Positions 12,770 through 25,715 of a stretch of DNA of 64,000 nt are shown piece by piece; the stretch's first letter is position 1, and each line of letters begins with the position of its first letter. The notes beneath the pieces are model-generated. The model saw nothing but the letters and a program-made list of their open reading frames with translations, made no database searches and had not been told where the DNA came from. Position numbers and translations under genes: made by a program. Where the stretch lies: the NCBI RefSeq assembly GCF_000340215.1, contig NW_006921540.1, positions 1,482,377 to 1,546,376 of the forward strand, read 5' to 3'. The stretch comes from Pseudocercospora fijiensis CIRAD86. Its lineage: Eukaryota > Ascomycota > Dothideomycetes > Mycosphaerellales > Mycosphaerellaceae.

Positions 12770-13205
12770 ACAAGAAGGCTTTAGATAGATAGGAGAAGGC
12801 TAAAGGGGCTGAAAAAATTAGGCGGACGTAGGCTATTATAAAGAAGAGTTATTCTTTAATAAGCAAAAGGGTAAAAGGTAGGTCTCGACGATAAAGAAGC
12901 GGCGCTTTAAACTAGGTACTATTACCCTTCGCGAGATCCGGCTATTCTAATAGAAAAGAGGGACCGAGCTTTTAATTCCTAAGACTCCCTTCTAGCGACT
13001 CGTCCGAGAAATTATACTAGATTTTAAGTCTCGTATACGATTTACGGCTAAGGCGATTAGTATTCTTTAGAAAGCTACGGAGGCATTTCTCGTAACCGAG
13101 CTTAAGCTTTCTAACTTCCTTACTATCTATACGAAGCGGGTTACTCTTTAAAATAAAGATATATAGCTTCTAGCTAAGATTCGGCGTCGGTTTATAGCGG
13201 ATTAA
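12770..13205 (+). pseudogene. H3a: RIP-mutated histone H3-like relic, copy 1
   Basis: From 12,894 to 13,205 one frame aligns to the whole histone H3 core. It shows LGTITLREIRLF for the alphaN helix, then TELLIPKTPF-stop-RLVREI, DFKS in loop 1, ATEAFLV in helix 2, TKRVTL before helix 3, and KDI-stop-LLAKIRR at the end. Six in-frame stops occur; five sit where H3 has Gln and one lies in a two-residue insertion between alphaN and helix 1. His of 'IHAKRVT' reads Tyr. The REI-to-RF spacing is 8 residues, as in canonical H3 and shorter than typical CENP-A. The upstream frame at 12,770-12,890 is basic and shifted by an indel or intron. No ATG is identifiable. The relic is non-functional. Confidence 0.8.
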
Positions 13206-13579
13206 TTAGAATTCGTATTTAGTCGTTAGATTAATCGCTTACCTAGCAAACGGCTCCTCTTAGAGTATAAGCCCTTCGATACCTTCTCCTTCTCCTTCTC
13301 TATCGACCTTTCTTAATTCTCTATTAATCGTATTACTAGAGAATATCTATACTACGGTAGGCTTCCCTAAATAAGCCGGCTCTTTACTAGGAGGAGGCCT
13401 ATTTTCGTATTATTTAACCGGCTTTAGGTACTAGCTATACTTCTCATTTTATCTCTACGCTATACCTAAATCTAAGGTACGAAGTAGAAACCTAGGGCCT
13501 TATATTTACTCGGTTGTCGCGGAGCGTTTATAAGTAAGGTATAAAGGGTTACGGCTTCCTTATAAGGACTAGAGAAGCG

Positions 13580-14560
13580 GTAAGGACTAGGAAAATAGGC
13601 TATAAGAGCTACTATTATCGACTACCGCGGCTAGCTCGCGGTTTCAAACTACCGCGGCTAGCGAGCGGGTTTAAACTTAAATAAGGATTGCAAACGGTAA
13701 GGTAAAGTATAAGCTCGAGTAAATACTTTACCGCGGCTAGTTAGCCGTTTTAAACCTAGGTAAGGAGGCGGCTAGGACTAGGAAAATAGGCTATAAGAGC
13801 TAGTACTATCGGCCCTCCTAGTATTAGGCGCCCGATCGTATATAACATAGTCTTATAAGCGAAGCATAAGATAATATAGGCTCTTAGTCGTTGAGAGTAA
13901 CGTACTATATATATATCTAGGCGTACTACTCTTATTTACTTATAACCTATATCCTAGGATAATCTTCTCGTACTTTCTTAGACACTTTTCTAGTACCTTG
14001 CCTATAAGCGCTCTACGACGACTAGGTAAATATAAGATACTAGGTTTTTGCTTAGTACCTTAGCCTTCGAGATAGGGCGGAGTTGAATTTAGAGGTATAG
14101 CCGGCACTCGTAGCCGATATACAGATACGGACGTAAGGAGCCTATAATCTTTTATACCCTACCTATAAACCCTTAGCTAAGTTTCGAAATAAAATACAAG
14201 CTCGAGTAAACACTATACCGCGGCTAATTAGCCGGTTGAAACTACTACGGCTAGTTAGCCGTTTTAATTCTAGATAAGGATTCCTAACGGTACGGCAAAG
14301 TATAAGCTCGAGTAAATACTTTACTATAGCTAGTTAGCCGTCTTAAACCCGGATAAGGAAGCGGCTAGGACTAGGAAAACAGGCTATAAGAGCTAGTACT
14401 AGCGGCCTTCCGCGGCTAGCTAGCTATCCTAAACTACCGCGGCTAGTTAGCCGTATTAAGCCTAGATAAGGATTGCTAACGGTAAGGTAAAGTATAAGCG
14501 CGAAGTGCGAGATAATATAGGCTCTTAGTCGTTTAGAGTAACATACTATAAAAATAACTA
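13580..14560. repeat. Imperfect tandem repeats with CCGCGGCTAG words
   Basis: Units of variable length repeat the words TACCGCGGCTAGTTAGCCG, then TTTTAAACCTAGATAAGGA, then GGTAAGGTAAAGTATAAGC, at about 13,620, 13,725, 14,215, 14,320, 14,420 and 14,450. GCGGCTAG and GTTAGCCG form short inverted pairs. The repeats lie between H3a and H3b in cassette copy 1 and are absent from copy 2, so they expanded or were lost in one copy. No coding content is visible. Confidence 0.7.
13850..14130 (+). repeat. Dispersed repeat R1, copy 1
   Basis: This block of about 280 bases starts CTTATAAGCGAAG and runs through AGTAACGTACTATA and GGCGTACTACTCTTATTTAC to a paired GCCGGCACTCGTAGCCGAT motif. Further copies lie at about 14,495-14,770 and 42,330-42,620. 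All lie in the spacer between H3a and H3b. It encodes nothing that I can recognise. Confidence 0.65.
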
Positions 14561-14770
14561 GGCGTACTACTCTTATTTACTTACGACCTATATTCTAGGA
14601 TACTCTCCTCGTACTTTTTTATATACTTTTCTAATACGTTGCCTATAAGCGCTCTACGATAACCGAGTAAATATAAGGTACTAGGTTTCTACTCGGTACC
14701 TTAGCCTTCGAAATAGGGCGGAGTTAAGCCTAGAGGTATAGCCGGCACTCGTAGCTAGTATAGAAAGACG
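14495..14770 (+). repeat. Dispersed repeat R1, copy 2
   Basis: Same block as at 13,850, including GGCGTACTACTCTTATTTAC and the GCCGGCACTCGTAGC motif near 14,742. It forms a direct duplication with copy 1, separated by the CCGCGGCTAG repeats. Confidence 0.65.
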
Positions 14771-14789
14771 GAAGTAAGGCTCTTCCTAC

Positions 14790-15728
14790 TAAATAGCTAG
14801 CTTGTTTAGTATAGCCTACCGTACTATAGATATTTATTATATTTTCCTAGTAATAGGCTTAGGTTGCTTGTTAGATAACTATAGCTAGTACCTCTAGCTA
14901 GGTTCTTATAGACGGTTAGACGGCATATAGTAGCACTATTACTATTATAGTAATAACGGCAGAAGGCATCTAGTTTGCTTAGCTAAGTTCGAAAGCTATT
15001 TACTTTTAGTTACGCGCCTATAACTATAGCGAATATAGCTTTAGAGCACTAACGTATAGAAACTAAACTAGCGAAGTTCGCGAACGCTACGAATATCCTT
15101 TTTACTCTTTATAGCGAGAAACTTATAAGTTAGAAATAGATATCTTTCTTAAGCGAAGCTTCGTTTACTAGATAGAGCGCGACTTAGAGAATCGTATAAT
15201 TGGATTTTTTAGTATTATTATTAATAGTACTATAGTATTACTAGGTAGAATTTCCTAAATTCTCCTTATAAGGCGAGTCGCCGTTTTGCTACCTAGCAGA
15301 TAAGTATTTCGACTTCTAGACAAGGAAGCTAGTTCGTCTAGTTAAACTACTAAAGAATATCTATATTATAGTAGGATACTATTATTACGCTAACTGTTTA
15401 TTAAAAGGAGGCTTTCGTCGTATTACTATACTAGCTATAGGTACCGGCTATATTTTAAAGTTTGCCGTACCTGCCTTTTTTAGCCGTACCTAACTTTTCT
15501 AGCTATATCTACCTTCTTTGCTTACTCTAATATTGCTATAGTATAGGCTTACGCGACGCTTACTCTATTGCCTAGCAATACCGCGATACTACCTCTCTAG
15601 CTATATATAACCTTCGTATCGATACCTATACCTCTACGCTCTATATCTACTACCTTTACTATATCTCCGCTCTATACGTACCTTCTTATATTTTCGTAAC
15701 GCAATCTTTTAATAATTCGACGACTTTT
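14790..15728 (+). other. Spacer and upstream region of H3b
   Basis: The stretch is RIP-mutated. A plus-strand frame around 15,000-15,480 is fairly continuous but does not match any family I know. The part from 15,330 to 15,650 is shared with 42,730-43,013 in cassette copy 2. At 15,645-15,658 it contains the intact site TATCTACTACCTTT, which is the empty site for the DDE element inserted at 43,014. The last part presumably held the H3b promoter; no clear signal survives. Confidence 0.4.
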
Positions 15729-16373
15729 ATAATAGCGAATCTACTCGACTAAGTTACGACGCTTCGTAAGAAGGGACCTGCTACTACTACGGTTTGCAAT
15801 AAGTCTAGACCTACTAGAAAGAGTATAGTATATCTATAGAATAAGGCTGCTACCGCTACCGCTAGTACTCGAAGAAGCGTTACGAGTAAGGCTAGGTATA
15901 AGACGACGACTAGCGCTTCTACTAATAGTAGTAACAATCGTAATAAGCGGCGATAGCGCCTAGGAAGTAAGTTTTGTCTATAGCCGGTAGCGTAGCTAGT
16001 AGCGTAGCTAGTAGTATAGCTAGTATTTTTACTCCTTTTTACTAGTCTTTCTTTAGCCGTAGCCCTTCGTAGGATTCGGGAGTGTTAGAAGGATGCTAGG
16101 CTCCTTATTCCTAGAGCTCCTTTTAGTCGACTTCTTCGCGAAATTACCCTAGGTACTATAATAGACCATCGCTTTTAATACTCCGTAATCTCCGCCCTTT
16201 AGGAGGCTATAGAAGCCTACCTAGTTCGTATCTTCGAATATATATTTCTCTTCTATATCTTTTCGAGCTATATAAATACTATTTTAGCTATCTAACCTAT
16301 AGCTATCTACGCGAAGCGGGTTACGATTATAGATAAGGATTTTAAAACCCTCGATTAGATTCTTAAGGGCTAG
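15729..16373 (+). pseudogene. H3b: intron-containing H3-like relic, copy 1
   Basis: The start is inferred at 15,729-15,734, where two ATA codons likely replace ATG. Exon 1 (to 15,966) gives a tail of roughly 80 residues rich in Thr, Ser, Lys and Arg, including RPTRKS. The intron at 15,967-16,056 begins GTAAGT and ends TTTAG. Across it the frame reads RLG plus TVALRRIREC, the H3 alphaN helix. Next come ARLLIPRAPFSRLLREI, a loop of 8 residues to the Phe of RFQ (Gln now stop), and EAIEAYLVRIFE. A second, decayed intron probably precedes YAKRVTIIDKDF near 16,310; the stop is TAG at 16,371. Stops match expected Gln. The loop length is canonical H3-like and the long tail CENP-A-like. Copy 2 is at 54,609. 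Confidence 0.8.
15967..16056 (+). other. Intron of the H3b relic, copy 1
   Basis: This 90-bp intron has donor GTAAGT, acceptor CTTTAG and a pyrimidine-rich TTTTTACTAG stretch before the acceptor, where copy 2 keeps TTTTTACTAATCC with a branch-like CTAAT. It contains repeats of GTAGCC/GTAGCTAGTA words. Position and phase are identical in copy 2 (54,880-54,958). Splicing restores the Gly-Thr-(Val/Ile)-Ala-Leu alphaN sequence in both. Confidence 0.7.
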
Positions 16374-16639
16374 AATATCTTTATTTAAGATAGTAGTAGG
16401 TAAGGTAGATATTCTTAGTGTCCTCTATAAGCGTTTCTATATATAAAATATACCGCTATTATACGGCGCTATATAGCGCGCTTATATATATATATATATA
16501 GTATAATATACTTTATTAGCCGTACGGAATTAAAGTCTCCGAAAATTTTATTAGTACTAGTCTTTTAAAGGCCTTGCTTTAAGGTACGTATATGTTCTTA
16601 TACTTCTTAGAAACCGATAAATTCCATAGTTCGAACTAG
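16374..16639. other. Short AT-rich spacer after H3b
   Basis: This noncoding, RIP-mutated sequence contains a (TA)n run near 16,480-16,502. Nothing else was identified. The right boundary of the H3 cassette must lie here or in the following hAT ends. Confidence 0.4.
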
Positions 16640-16990
16640 CTACTCCTATAGTCTCTTAGCAAACTAAACTAAACTAACCCGGACTACTACGGGGTCTACC
16701 CTAGTAATAGTAACTACGCTCCGATAACGGCAACTACGACCTAGTAACGGCAATAGCTATTATTAAGTCAACCGCGAGCAGGTTAAATGTAACCTAGTTA
16801 CTATTATAGCTAGCAGTAGTAGTTAGCAGTCGAATAGTAGTATACTTATAATAAAACTAATATAGTCTCTACTTCTAACTAGGAATCTATAGTTTAAAAG
16901 AACTAAACTAGGACTAGGGAGCTAGTTTGCCGCTAAGAAACTAAACTATATACGTTCTATAGTTCGTAAATCGAACTACTACGGGGTCTA
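16640..16990 (+). mobile_element. Two adjacent hAT right ends
   Basis: Two terminal sequences ending ACTACTACGGGGTCTA occur at 16,698 and 16,990. The first is preceded by AACTAAACTAAACTAACCCG, like the right end of the MITE at 46,876. The second is preceded by GCCGCTAAGAAACTAAACTA, like the end at 234. The arrangement suggests one hAT copy inserted beside or into another, followed by deletion. No left ends are visible nearby. Confidence 0.6.
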
Positions 16991-17143
16991 GTAAGCTATT
17001 ACGCGTCTCTAAAATATTCTAGGACCTTAGTAGCTAATGTAATAAGGCTACTTAGCTAGATAAGTAATTTAACTATTATCTACTCGATTACTACTACTAC
17101 GACTTCCGATACTTCCTACGACTTCCGCTAGACTATATACTAC

Positions 17144-17272
17144 AGTTAGAGAGTTAGAGCCCAAGTCATTAACAAAGCAAACTTAGTATACTACGAGAGC
17201 CCTCTTCCGTACTTAGAACTTCTACCTCTCTCCGTATCTATTAAATATATAGTTACTATTATACTTCTGCTA
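17144..17272 (+). repeat. Left LTR of the minisatellite-bearing element
   Basis: About 129 bases, near-identical to 21,043-21,172. The left copy has AAGTCATTAAC where the right has AAGGCATCGAT, and TTAAATATATAG where the right has TCGAATATATAG, which are partly RIP-type differences. Confidence 0.65.
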
Positions 17273-17384
17273 GCGAGTAGCAAAGGGCATAAAAGTGCAA
17301 TATTTATCGGTATAGACTAGCAGATATAGCGGCAGCAATATATTTATATAGATTCAAGGCATAGCGATAGGCGCTTAGTATATA

Positions 17385-18333
17385 TAGTATTAGAATATAG
17401 TATTAGAATATAGTATTAGAATATAGTATTAGAATATAGTATTAGAATATAGTATTAGAATATAGTATTAGAATATAGTATTAGAATATAGTATTAGAAT
17501 ATAGTATTAGAATATAGTATTAGAATATAGTATTAGAATATAGTATTAGAATATAGTATTAGAATATAGTATTAGAATATAGTATTAGAATATAGTATTA
17601 GAATATAGTATTAGGATATAGTATTAGGATATAGTATTAGAATATAGTATTAGAATATAGTATTAGAATATAGTATTAGAATATAGTATTAGAATATAGT
17701 ATTAGAATATAGTATTAGAATATAGTATTAGAATATAGTATTAGAATACAGTATTAGAATATAGTATTAGAATATAGTATTAGGATATAGTATTAGAATA
17801 TAGTATTAGAATATAGTATTAGAATATAGTATTAGAATATAGTATTAGGATATAGTATTAGAATACAGTATTAGAATATAGTATTAGAATATAGTATTAG
17901 AATATAGTATTAGAATATAGTATTAGAATACAGTATTAGAATATAGTATTAGAATACAGTATTAGAATATAGTATTAGAATATAGTATTAGAATATAGTA
18001 TTAGAATACAGTATTAGAATATAGTATTAGAATACAGTATTAGGATATAGTATTAGAATATAGTATTAGAATATAGTATTAGAATACAGTATTAGAATAT
18101 AGTATTAGAATATAGTATTAGAATATAGTATTAGAATATAGTATTAGAATATAGTATTAGGATATAGTATTAGAATATAGTATTAGAATATAGTATTAGA
18201 ATATAGTATTAGGATATAGTATTAGAATATAGTATTAGAATATAGTATTAGAATATAGTATTAGAATATAGTATTAGAATATAGTATTAGAATATAGTAT
18301 TAGAATATAGTATTAGAATATAGTATTAGAATA
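17385..18333. repeat. 13-bp minisatellite, 73 units
   Basis: Tandem units of TAGTATTAGAATA fill the stretch, and its length of 949 bases equals 73 x 13. Two variant positions recur: the first base is C in some units (CAGTATTAG) and the tenth base is G in others (TTAGGATA). The C variants keep a CA that RIP would turn into the common TA form. It lies just inside the left LTR of the element at 17,144-21,172. Confidence 0.92.
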
Positions 18334-18339
18334 TGGCAT

Positions 18340-21042
18340 TTATAGCATTAGTAATAGCATTATTAGCAATATTATAGCAATTGTTATTTAGTATCGGTAT
18401 CCTATAATAAAAGTATCGGCTAGGCGTACGTATCGCCTTATAGTACTATATATAGAAGACTTCGAATCTAGTATTAATAACAAACGTATTTATTAGAACT
18501 TCCCCTATCGAAAGTATAAGATATATAGGAGATCCGAAACCTCCTAACGAGCCTACTCGTATATAGTAGTAATATACTAAAGAGCCTAACGTATTAAGAA
18601 CTACCCGCTCCGATAGGATACTTAGGTAAGCTATATATATCCGAAGAAGGCAAGAATAGGTAGAATAGTATAAAGGGTGTATAGAATGTTACAAGGAAGC
18701 AGCGCGTTAGTTAGGATCTTAAGAGCCCGGAATTAGCTATAAAGATTGCTAACTTTAAGGGATTTTATAGTTAGATAATCCTATAGAAATATTATATCGT
18801 ATAAGTAGTAAGAGAGACTAAAACGAAGAAGATATTAAGCGGACTATCTACCGGCAAAGCCTAGTATTAAAAGTATTAAAGGCATCGAAGATATTAAAGG
18901 CTTTATCTAGAATCTTAATAAGTTCGTTATTACTATAGAGATAGTAGAAACGACTAGATATATAGCTATAACGAGGCTAAGGCAACTCTTAAAGGACTTA
19001 ACCTATATTACCGTTACTATAGAGTAGGGTATATCTAATTCCGAACTACTTACCGGTATCCGATATTGTAATAAGATCTTACGGAGTAGAAATAAAAAGG
19101 AGTAGTAGTAGGGGTTTTAAAGACGATAACGACGAGCGAGGTAGAGGTCCCTCTCGGAAAGTAATATACGGTACCTAAAGAAAGTATTCGGGGAATTCGT
19201 AGGTACTAGAAAATTCCTATTATATTAGTTTTAAGAGTTATAGGGCGAAGGGGGTCGTCCGTAATTGCTACGGTCTTATCCCTCTTCTAGAAGCGGCTTT
19301 CGGCGTTCTTCTAGGTCCTACGCTAATACTAAGATATATACCCCGCCGTATTCGCTACCTAATTTTCCTTAGAAATAAGGTAGATCTTCCCCTTCATTTT
19401 TAAGATTATTAACATTATCGTTACGCTTACTAACACTACTACTAAGAAGCCTACTATATCCTCTACTACTAGTACTAAATATAGCGACCGGCGTAGCTAA
19501 ATTAGAGCTAGTTAGTATATTCGTCGGTAAAGAAGTTAAGGGCAACGTAGAGCGTTAGTAGAATCGCTTTAAGAGACAGTAGAGTTAAGTTAATAGCAGA
19601 GCTAATCTAGTTTAGTAGCATAAGGAGTTTAATATATAGACAAAGGGTAAGGTAGTATTAGCTAGTAACCGGCCCTATACCTATAGGCTAGGTACTAAGC
19701 CTATAAAAAAGGCCTCCTTCTATAGAGTAGACAGATTATTAACCTCGTATAGCATACTATTTATATTACACTTTTCTAGTGCCTATGTTATAGGGCTCTA
19801 GTTACTAGCCTAAGCGACAAGTTTGTTATCCTATCTTGCTAAATATAGCTGCCTATATTGCTATTAGTTATATTACTCTTAGTAACCTATATTATTACTA
19901 CTAGTAGTAGTAGTAGTATTAGCTTCCGTCCTTTATTAGAGCCGAAGGTAGGGCTATCTCTTTATATCTAATAGGTATAGGTATACTAATTATAGACATA
20001 TTAATAGTATTAGATATTTACCTACGGAGATTAAATTAGGCCTCCGAGCGGAAGAGCTTAGCGATAGAGCTAACCTATATCTATTACTAAGGAGGTAGGA
20101 GTTAATTAATACCCTTAAGGGTATTAAAGAAGCGAATACCGCAATAGTTAACTTAACTAATAGTAAACCGGAGATCGAGGCTAGCGCTAATACTACGAGT
20201 TAGTAGCTAAAGGTATTATATACCGGCTTGTTTAATATTCTAGAATACCTTACGACCCGATATCGCGTATACTCGGAAGTGCGCCGCCGTAGTAAGGCAG
20301 TATTAGCTAAGCGTATTAGGCGCCTTTGTCGGTTAATAAACACTTAACCCCTACTTAGGCCTAGGGATCTTATCCTTCTTAGGAATTAGTCGATCCGTTA
20401 AAAGAGTTAGCAACTACTATAGACTAGGCTGTTCTATCTTAAACAATTAAGCGATAGTATAGACAATGCTTTTAAGTTATAGACTACTAATAGGACTAAG
20501 TAACGTTACTATAGGGCCTATACTACTACGAGTATTTATAGAAGTTTGCGCCTAGAAGTAGATACCTAGTAAAACAGTAGATCGATATAGTAGAAGGCCT
20601 CCTATAACCGCGTACGTTATACCTAAAGAAGGTAAAAGAAGATAGAGGTATATTACTAATTCAACCTACGTAATAGTACTTAGCAACTAACAATCGAGCG
20701 ATATCTCCGAAACCTCCGTATTAACCGATAACTACGGGTATTAAAGTATTTACTAAGCCGTGCCCTTTATATATCCCGTAACCTATTATTAACACTCGCT
20801 TACGAAGTATTACTATAAGAGTATAGATACATAGATTAGCCTAAAGCTATAGATAGAGATATAGATTAGACATAGTAACTAGCGTATTACTAGCGTAAGA
20901 GGCTAATTTGCATAATACCTAAGGGACCTATTTAGCGTCTAGATACTTCTTCTTTATATAATAAGCCGTATAGCGGCTAGAATATTATACAAGGCAATAG
21001 CGACACTATATCGCAGGCCCTAAGACTTGTAGAAGGGGGAGT
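18340..21042 (+). other. Degraded internal region of LTR element
   Basis: The plus strand has stretches of fairly open frame between 18,650 and 20,900 with basic and acidic runs. I could not match them to gag, reverse transcriptase, integrase or any other family. No zinc knuckle was seen. RIP composition is strong throughout. Confidence 0.4.
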
Positions 21043-21172
21043 AGTTAGAGAGTTAGAGCCTAAGGCATCGATAAAGCAAACTTAGCATACTAGTAACGAG
21101 AGCCCTCTTCCGTACTTAGAAGTTCTACCTCTCCGTATCTATCGAATATATAGTTGCTATTACACTTCTACT
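21043..21172 (+). repeat. Right LTR of the minisatellite-bearing element
   Basis: Partner of the repeat at 17,144-17,272. It directly abuts the truncated integrase part of the minus-strand copia relic, so this element probably inserted into the copia copy. Confidence 0.65.
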
Positions 21173-21178
21173 ACTACA

Positions 21179-24135
<2,957 letters not shown>

Positions 24136-25574
24136 TTATGCCACTGCAACTACGGCCGTCTCAACAACCGCGTGCTCGCCGACAGTGGTTGTACCTGTCG
24201 GAACATCTCCCAGTAATCTCGCCACTTCCATCTCACTCTCGACTTCCAACCATGTTTCGAACTCCGAGCCACAGACGTTCCTTCTCCTTTGCCGGAAATC
24301 GCGGTACAACCAGTCCCAAGCCTCTCTTTCCTCGCATGAATCCTGACGTCCTTCTCCGCCGCATTCAGGTCTCGCGCTTTTGAGCAATTCGTAGCTCTGC
24401 GCAGCCCACGGTTTGGGGAGCGGGAAGTCACTGAAATGAACATAGTGTGCTTCTTCCAGCGCCATTTCCGTGCTCCACTTGCCCTTGTCCCCTAGGTATG
24501 CGGAATGATTGGATTCTCTGAACTCGCCCGTGAGTAGAATGTACCCTCGATGTGGTAAAATCATCGTTACACTGTCCGAGGAAGACGAATAGAACAGCTT
24601 GTTCACAATCTCCATGTCATAGTCAGAAGCACCACGATTGGCGGTGTGCCATTGCACAGTGTTGAAAGCAGCCTCAGAAGGAGTGAGAAGAATCATGGAA
24701 GAGCATAGTTTAGGTGAGTGTGGCATCATGAACGTATTCGATGATTCCCAATAAGCTCGAGGCATTGCGATTTCGACTTCTGGGGGAAGGAGGAAGAGGT
24801 GGTCGAGATTTTGCAAAATCGTACTGTCGCTGTCAAGGGCAAGGACTCGTCGGTATTGGGTTTGGTTGAAGGCGAGGAGCTTTGCAAAGGAGTTTGCCCA
24901 GGCAGACTCTGCAGGAGGTGGAGAAGCCATCGTCAGTGCAATCGGTTGCAGTTTCGCGCCGTATATACCTGCTTGACGCAGAAGGCGAGCTTCGGTGTTC
25001 TGGCTGCTTGTGTCGGAAACGTTCCAGAGATCGCCGGGGTAGAGCAAGATGCGATCTGGCTTGGCGTGAAGTCGTTGCAGGCTTTCAAACAGCTGCAGCG
25101 AAGAGCAGAGATTTGGCAGGTCAGTGGCGTAGCTGACATCTAAAGCGCGAGGCGTGATCGGTCAGTATTGGCTTCGAGAACAATGTGCTGATAGACTCAA
25201 ATGCGCTTACAGGCAAATGAAGACCAGGTCTCATCGGGGAAGACAAGATTCAGGGCGTCGATGGACGAGTGTTTAGAGAGCCATGGGAGACGAAGATGTG
25301 GATGACCAGCGCTGAGATCGAATTCCTGCAGAAGTCGTCGCCGCATGGAACCTCCAAGTATCCAGAGCCCAGTCAGTATCAGAACGGACAACACGAACCG
25401 CTCATGAGTCCTGCTCCATCTCTTATGCCAAATTCCAGACGGAACATCTGCAGGTTGTCTCATTTTAGCGGACTCCAGTGGCGGCCAAGTTCCATATCGC
25501 CCTTTTTTCACACCTCGCACGGGCGAGGGGAGCCATTCGCGGCCGAGAGCCTTGGTCGTGTAGAAGGCAGTCAT
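24136..25574 (-). CDS. Family 8 glycosyltransferase, type II membrane
   Basis: Two exons, 25,574-25,211 and 25,139-24,136, encode 455 residues. The 71-bp intron (25,210-25,140) starts GTAAGC and ends TTTAG; splicing gives FAYVSYATDLPNLC, a typical GT8 opening. A cytosolic N-terminus is followed by one membrane segment (about residues 60-76), then a lumenal catalytic domain with the metal and nucleotide-sugar binding DxD motif (LDSDS, residues 223-227). It resembles fungal proteins annotated as GNT1-like N-acetylglucosaminyltransferases, so a Golgi role in glycan modification is likely; the substrate is unknown. The start at 25,574 is the first ATG in frame; residue 38 is an alternative. Base use is normal, without RIP stops. 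It is transcribed in the same direction as cdc27, 141 bp downstream of it. Confidence 0.88.
25140..25210 (-). other. Intron of the GT8 gene
   Basis: This 71-bp intron has donor GTAAGC and acceptor CTTTAG, with a branch-like TACTGACC 30-odd bases before the acceptor. The reading frame stops at TGA inside the intron if it is retained. Removal joins T to AT to make the Tyr of the conserved YVSYATD motif. Confidence 0.88.
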
Positions 25575-25715
25575 ATACCTCGTGTGGGAGTGCGAGCATT
25601 GCGATGAAGTCCATATTAAATGTGTGGATAAGATAACGCGACGCGTCTGGGCAAGGGATGTGCGATCACAACGGAATGCTGGTTAATTTCCATGCTTGTG
25701 CGGCATGCTACATGT

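Larger units (their letters stand above)
17144..21172 (+). mobile_element. LTR element carrying a minisatellite
   Basis: Direct terminal repeats lie at 17,144-17,272 and 21,043-21,172, sharing AGTTAGAGAGTTAGAGCC, then GAGCCCTCTTCCGTACTTAG, then AATATATAGTT near their ends. The internal part begins with a 949-bp minisatellite and then has a degraded region (18,340-21,042). No reverse transcriptase or integrase could be found, so it is likely a non-autonomous LTR element (large retrotransposon derivative type). Differences between the LTRs are mainly C/T or G/A changes. Orientation is assumed from the direction of the LTR pair and is uncertain. Confidence 0.6.

Noticed and set aside
15749..15937. 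Minus-strand Leu/Val-rich small open frame resembling a membrane protein
   Set aside because: It is antisense to the tail exon of the H3b relic; repeated ACT/GCT codons read backwards give Leu, Val and Ala.
17385..18333. Regular array considered as CRISPR
   Set aside because: The units are contiguous 13-mers without spacers, in a eukaryotic retroelement.
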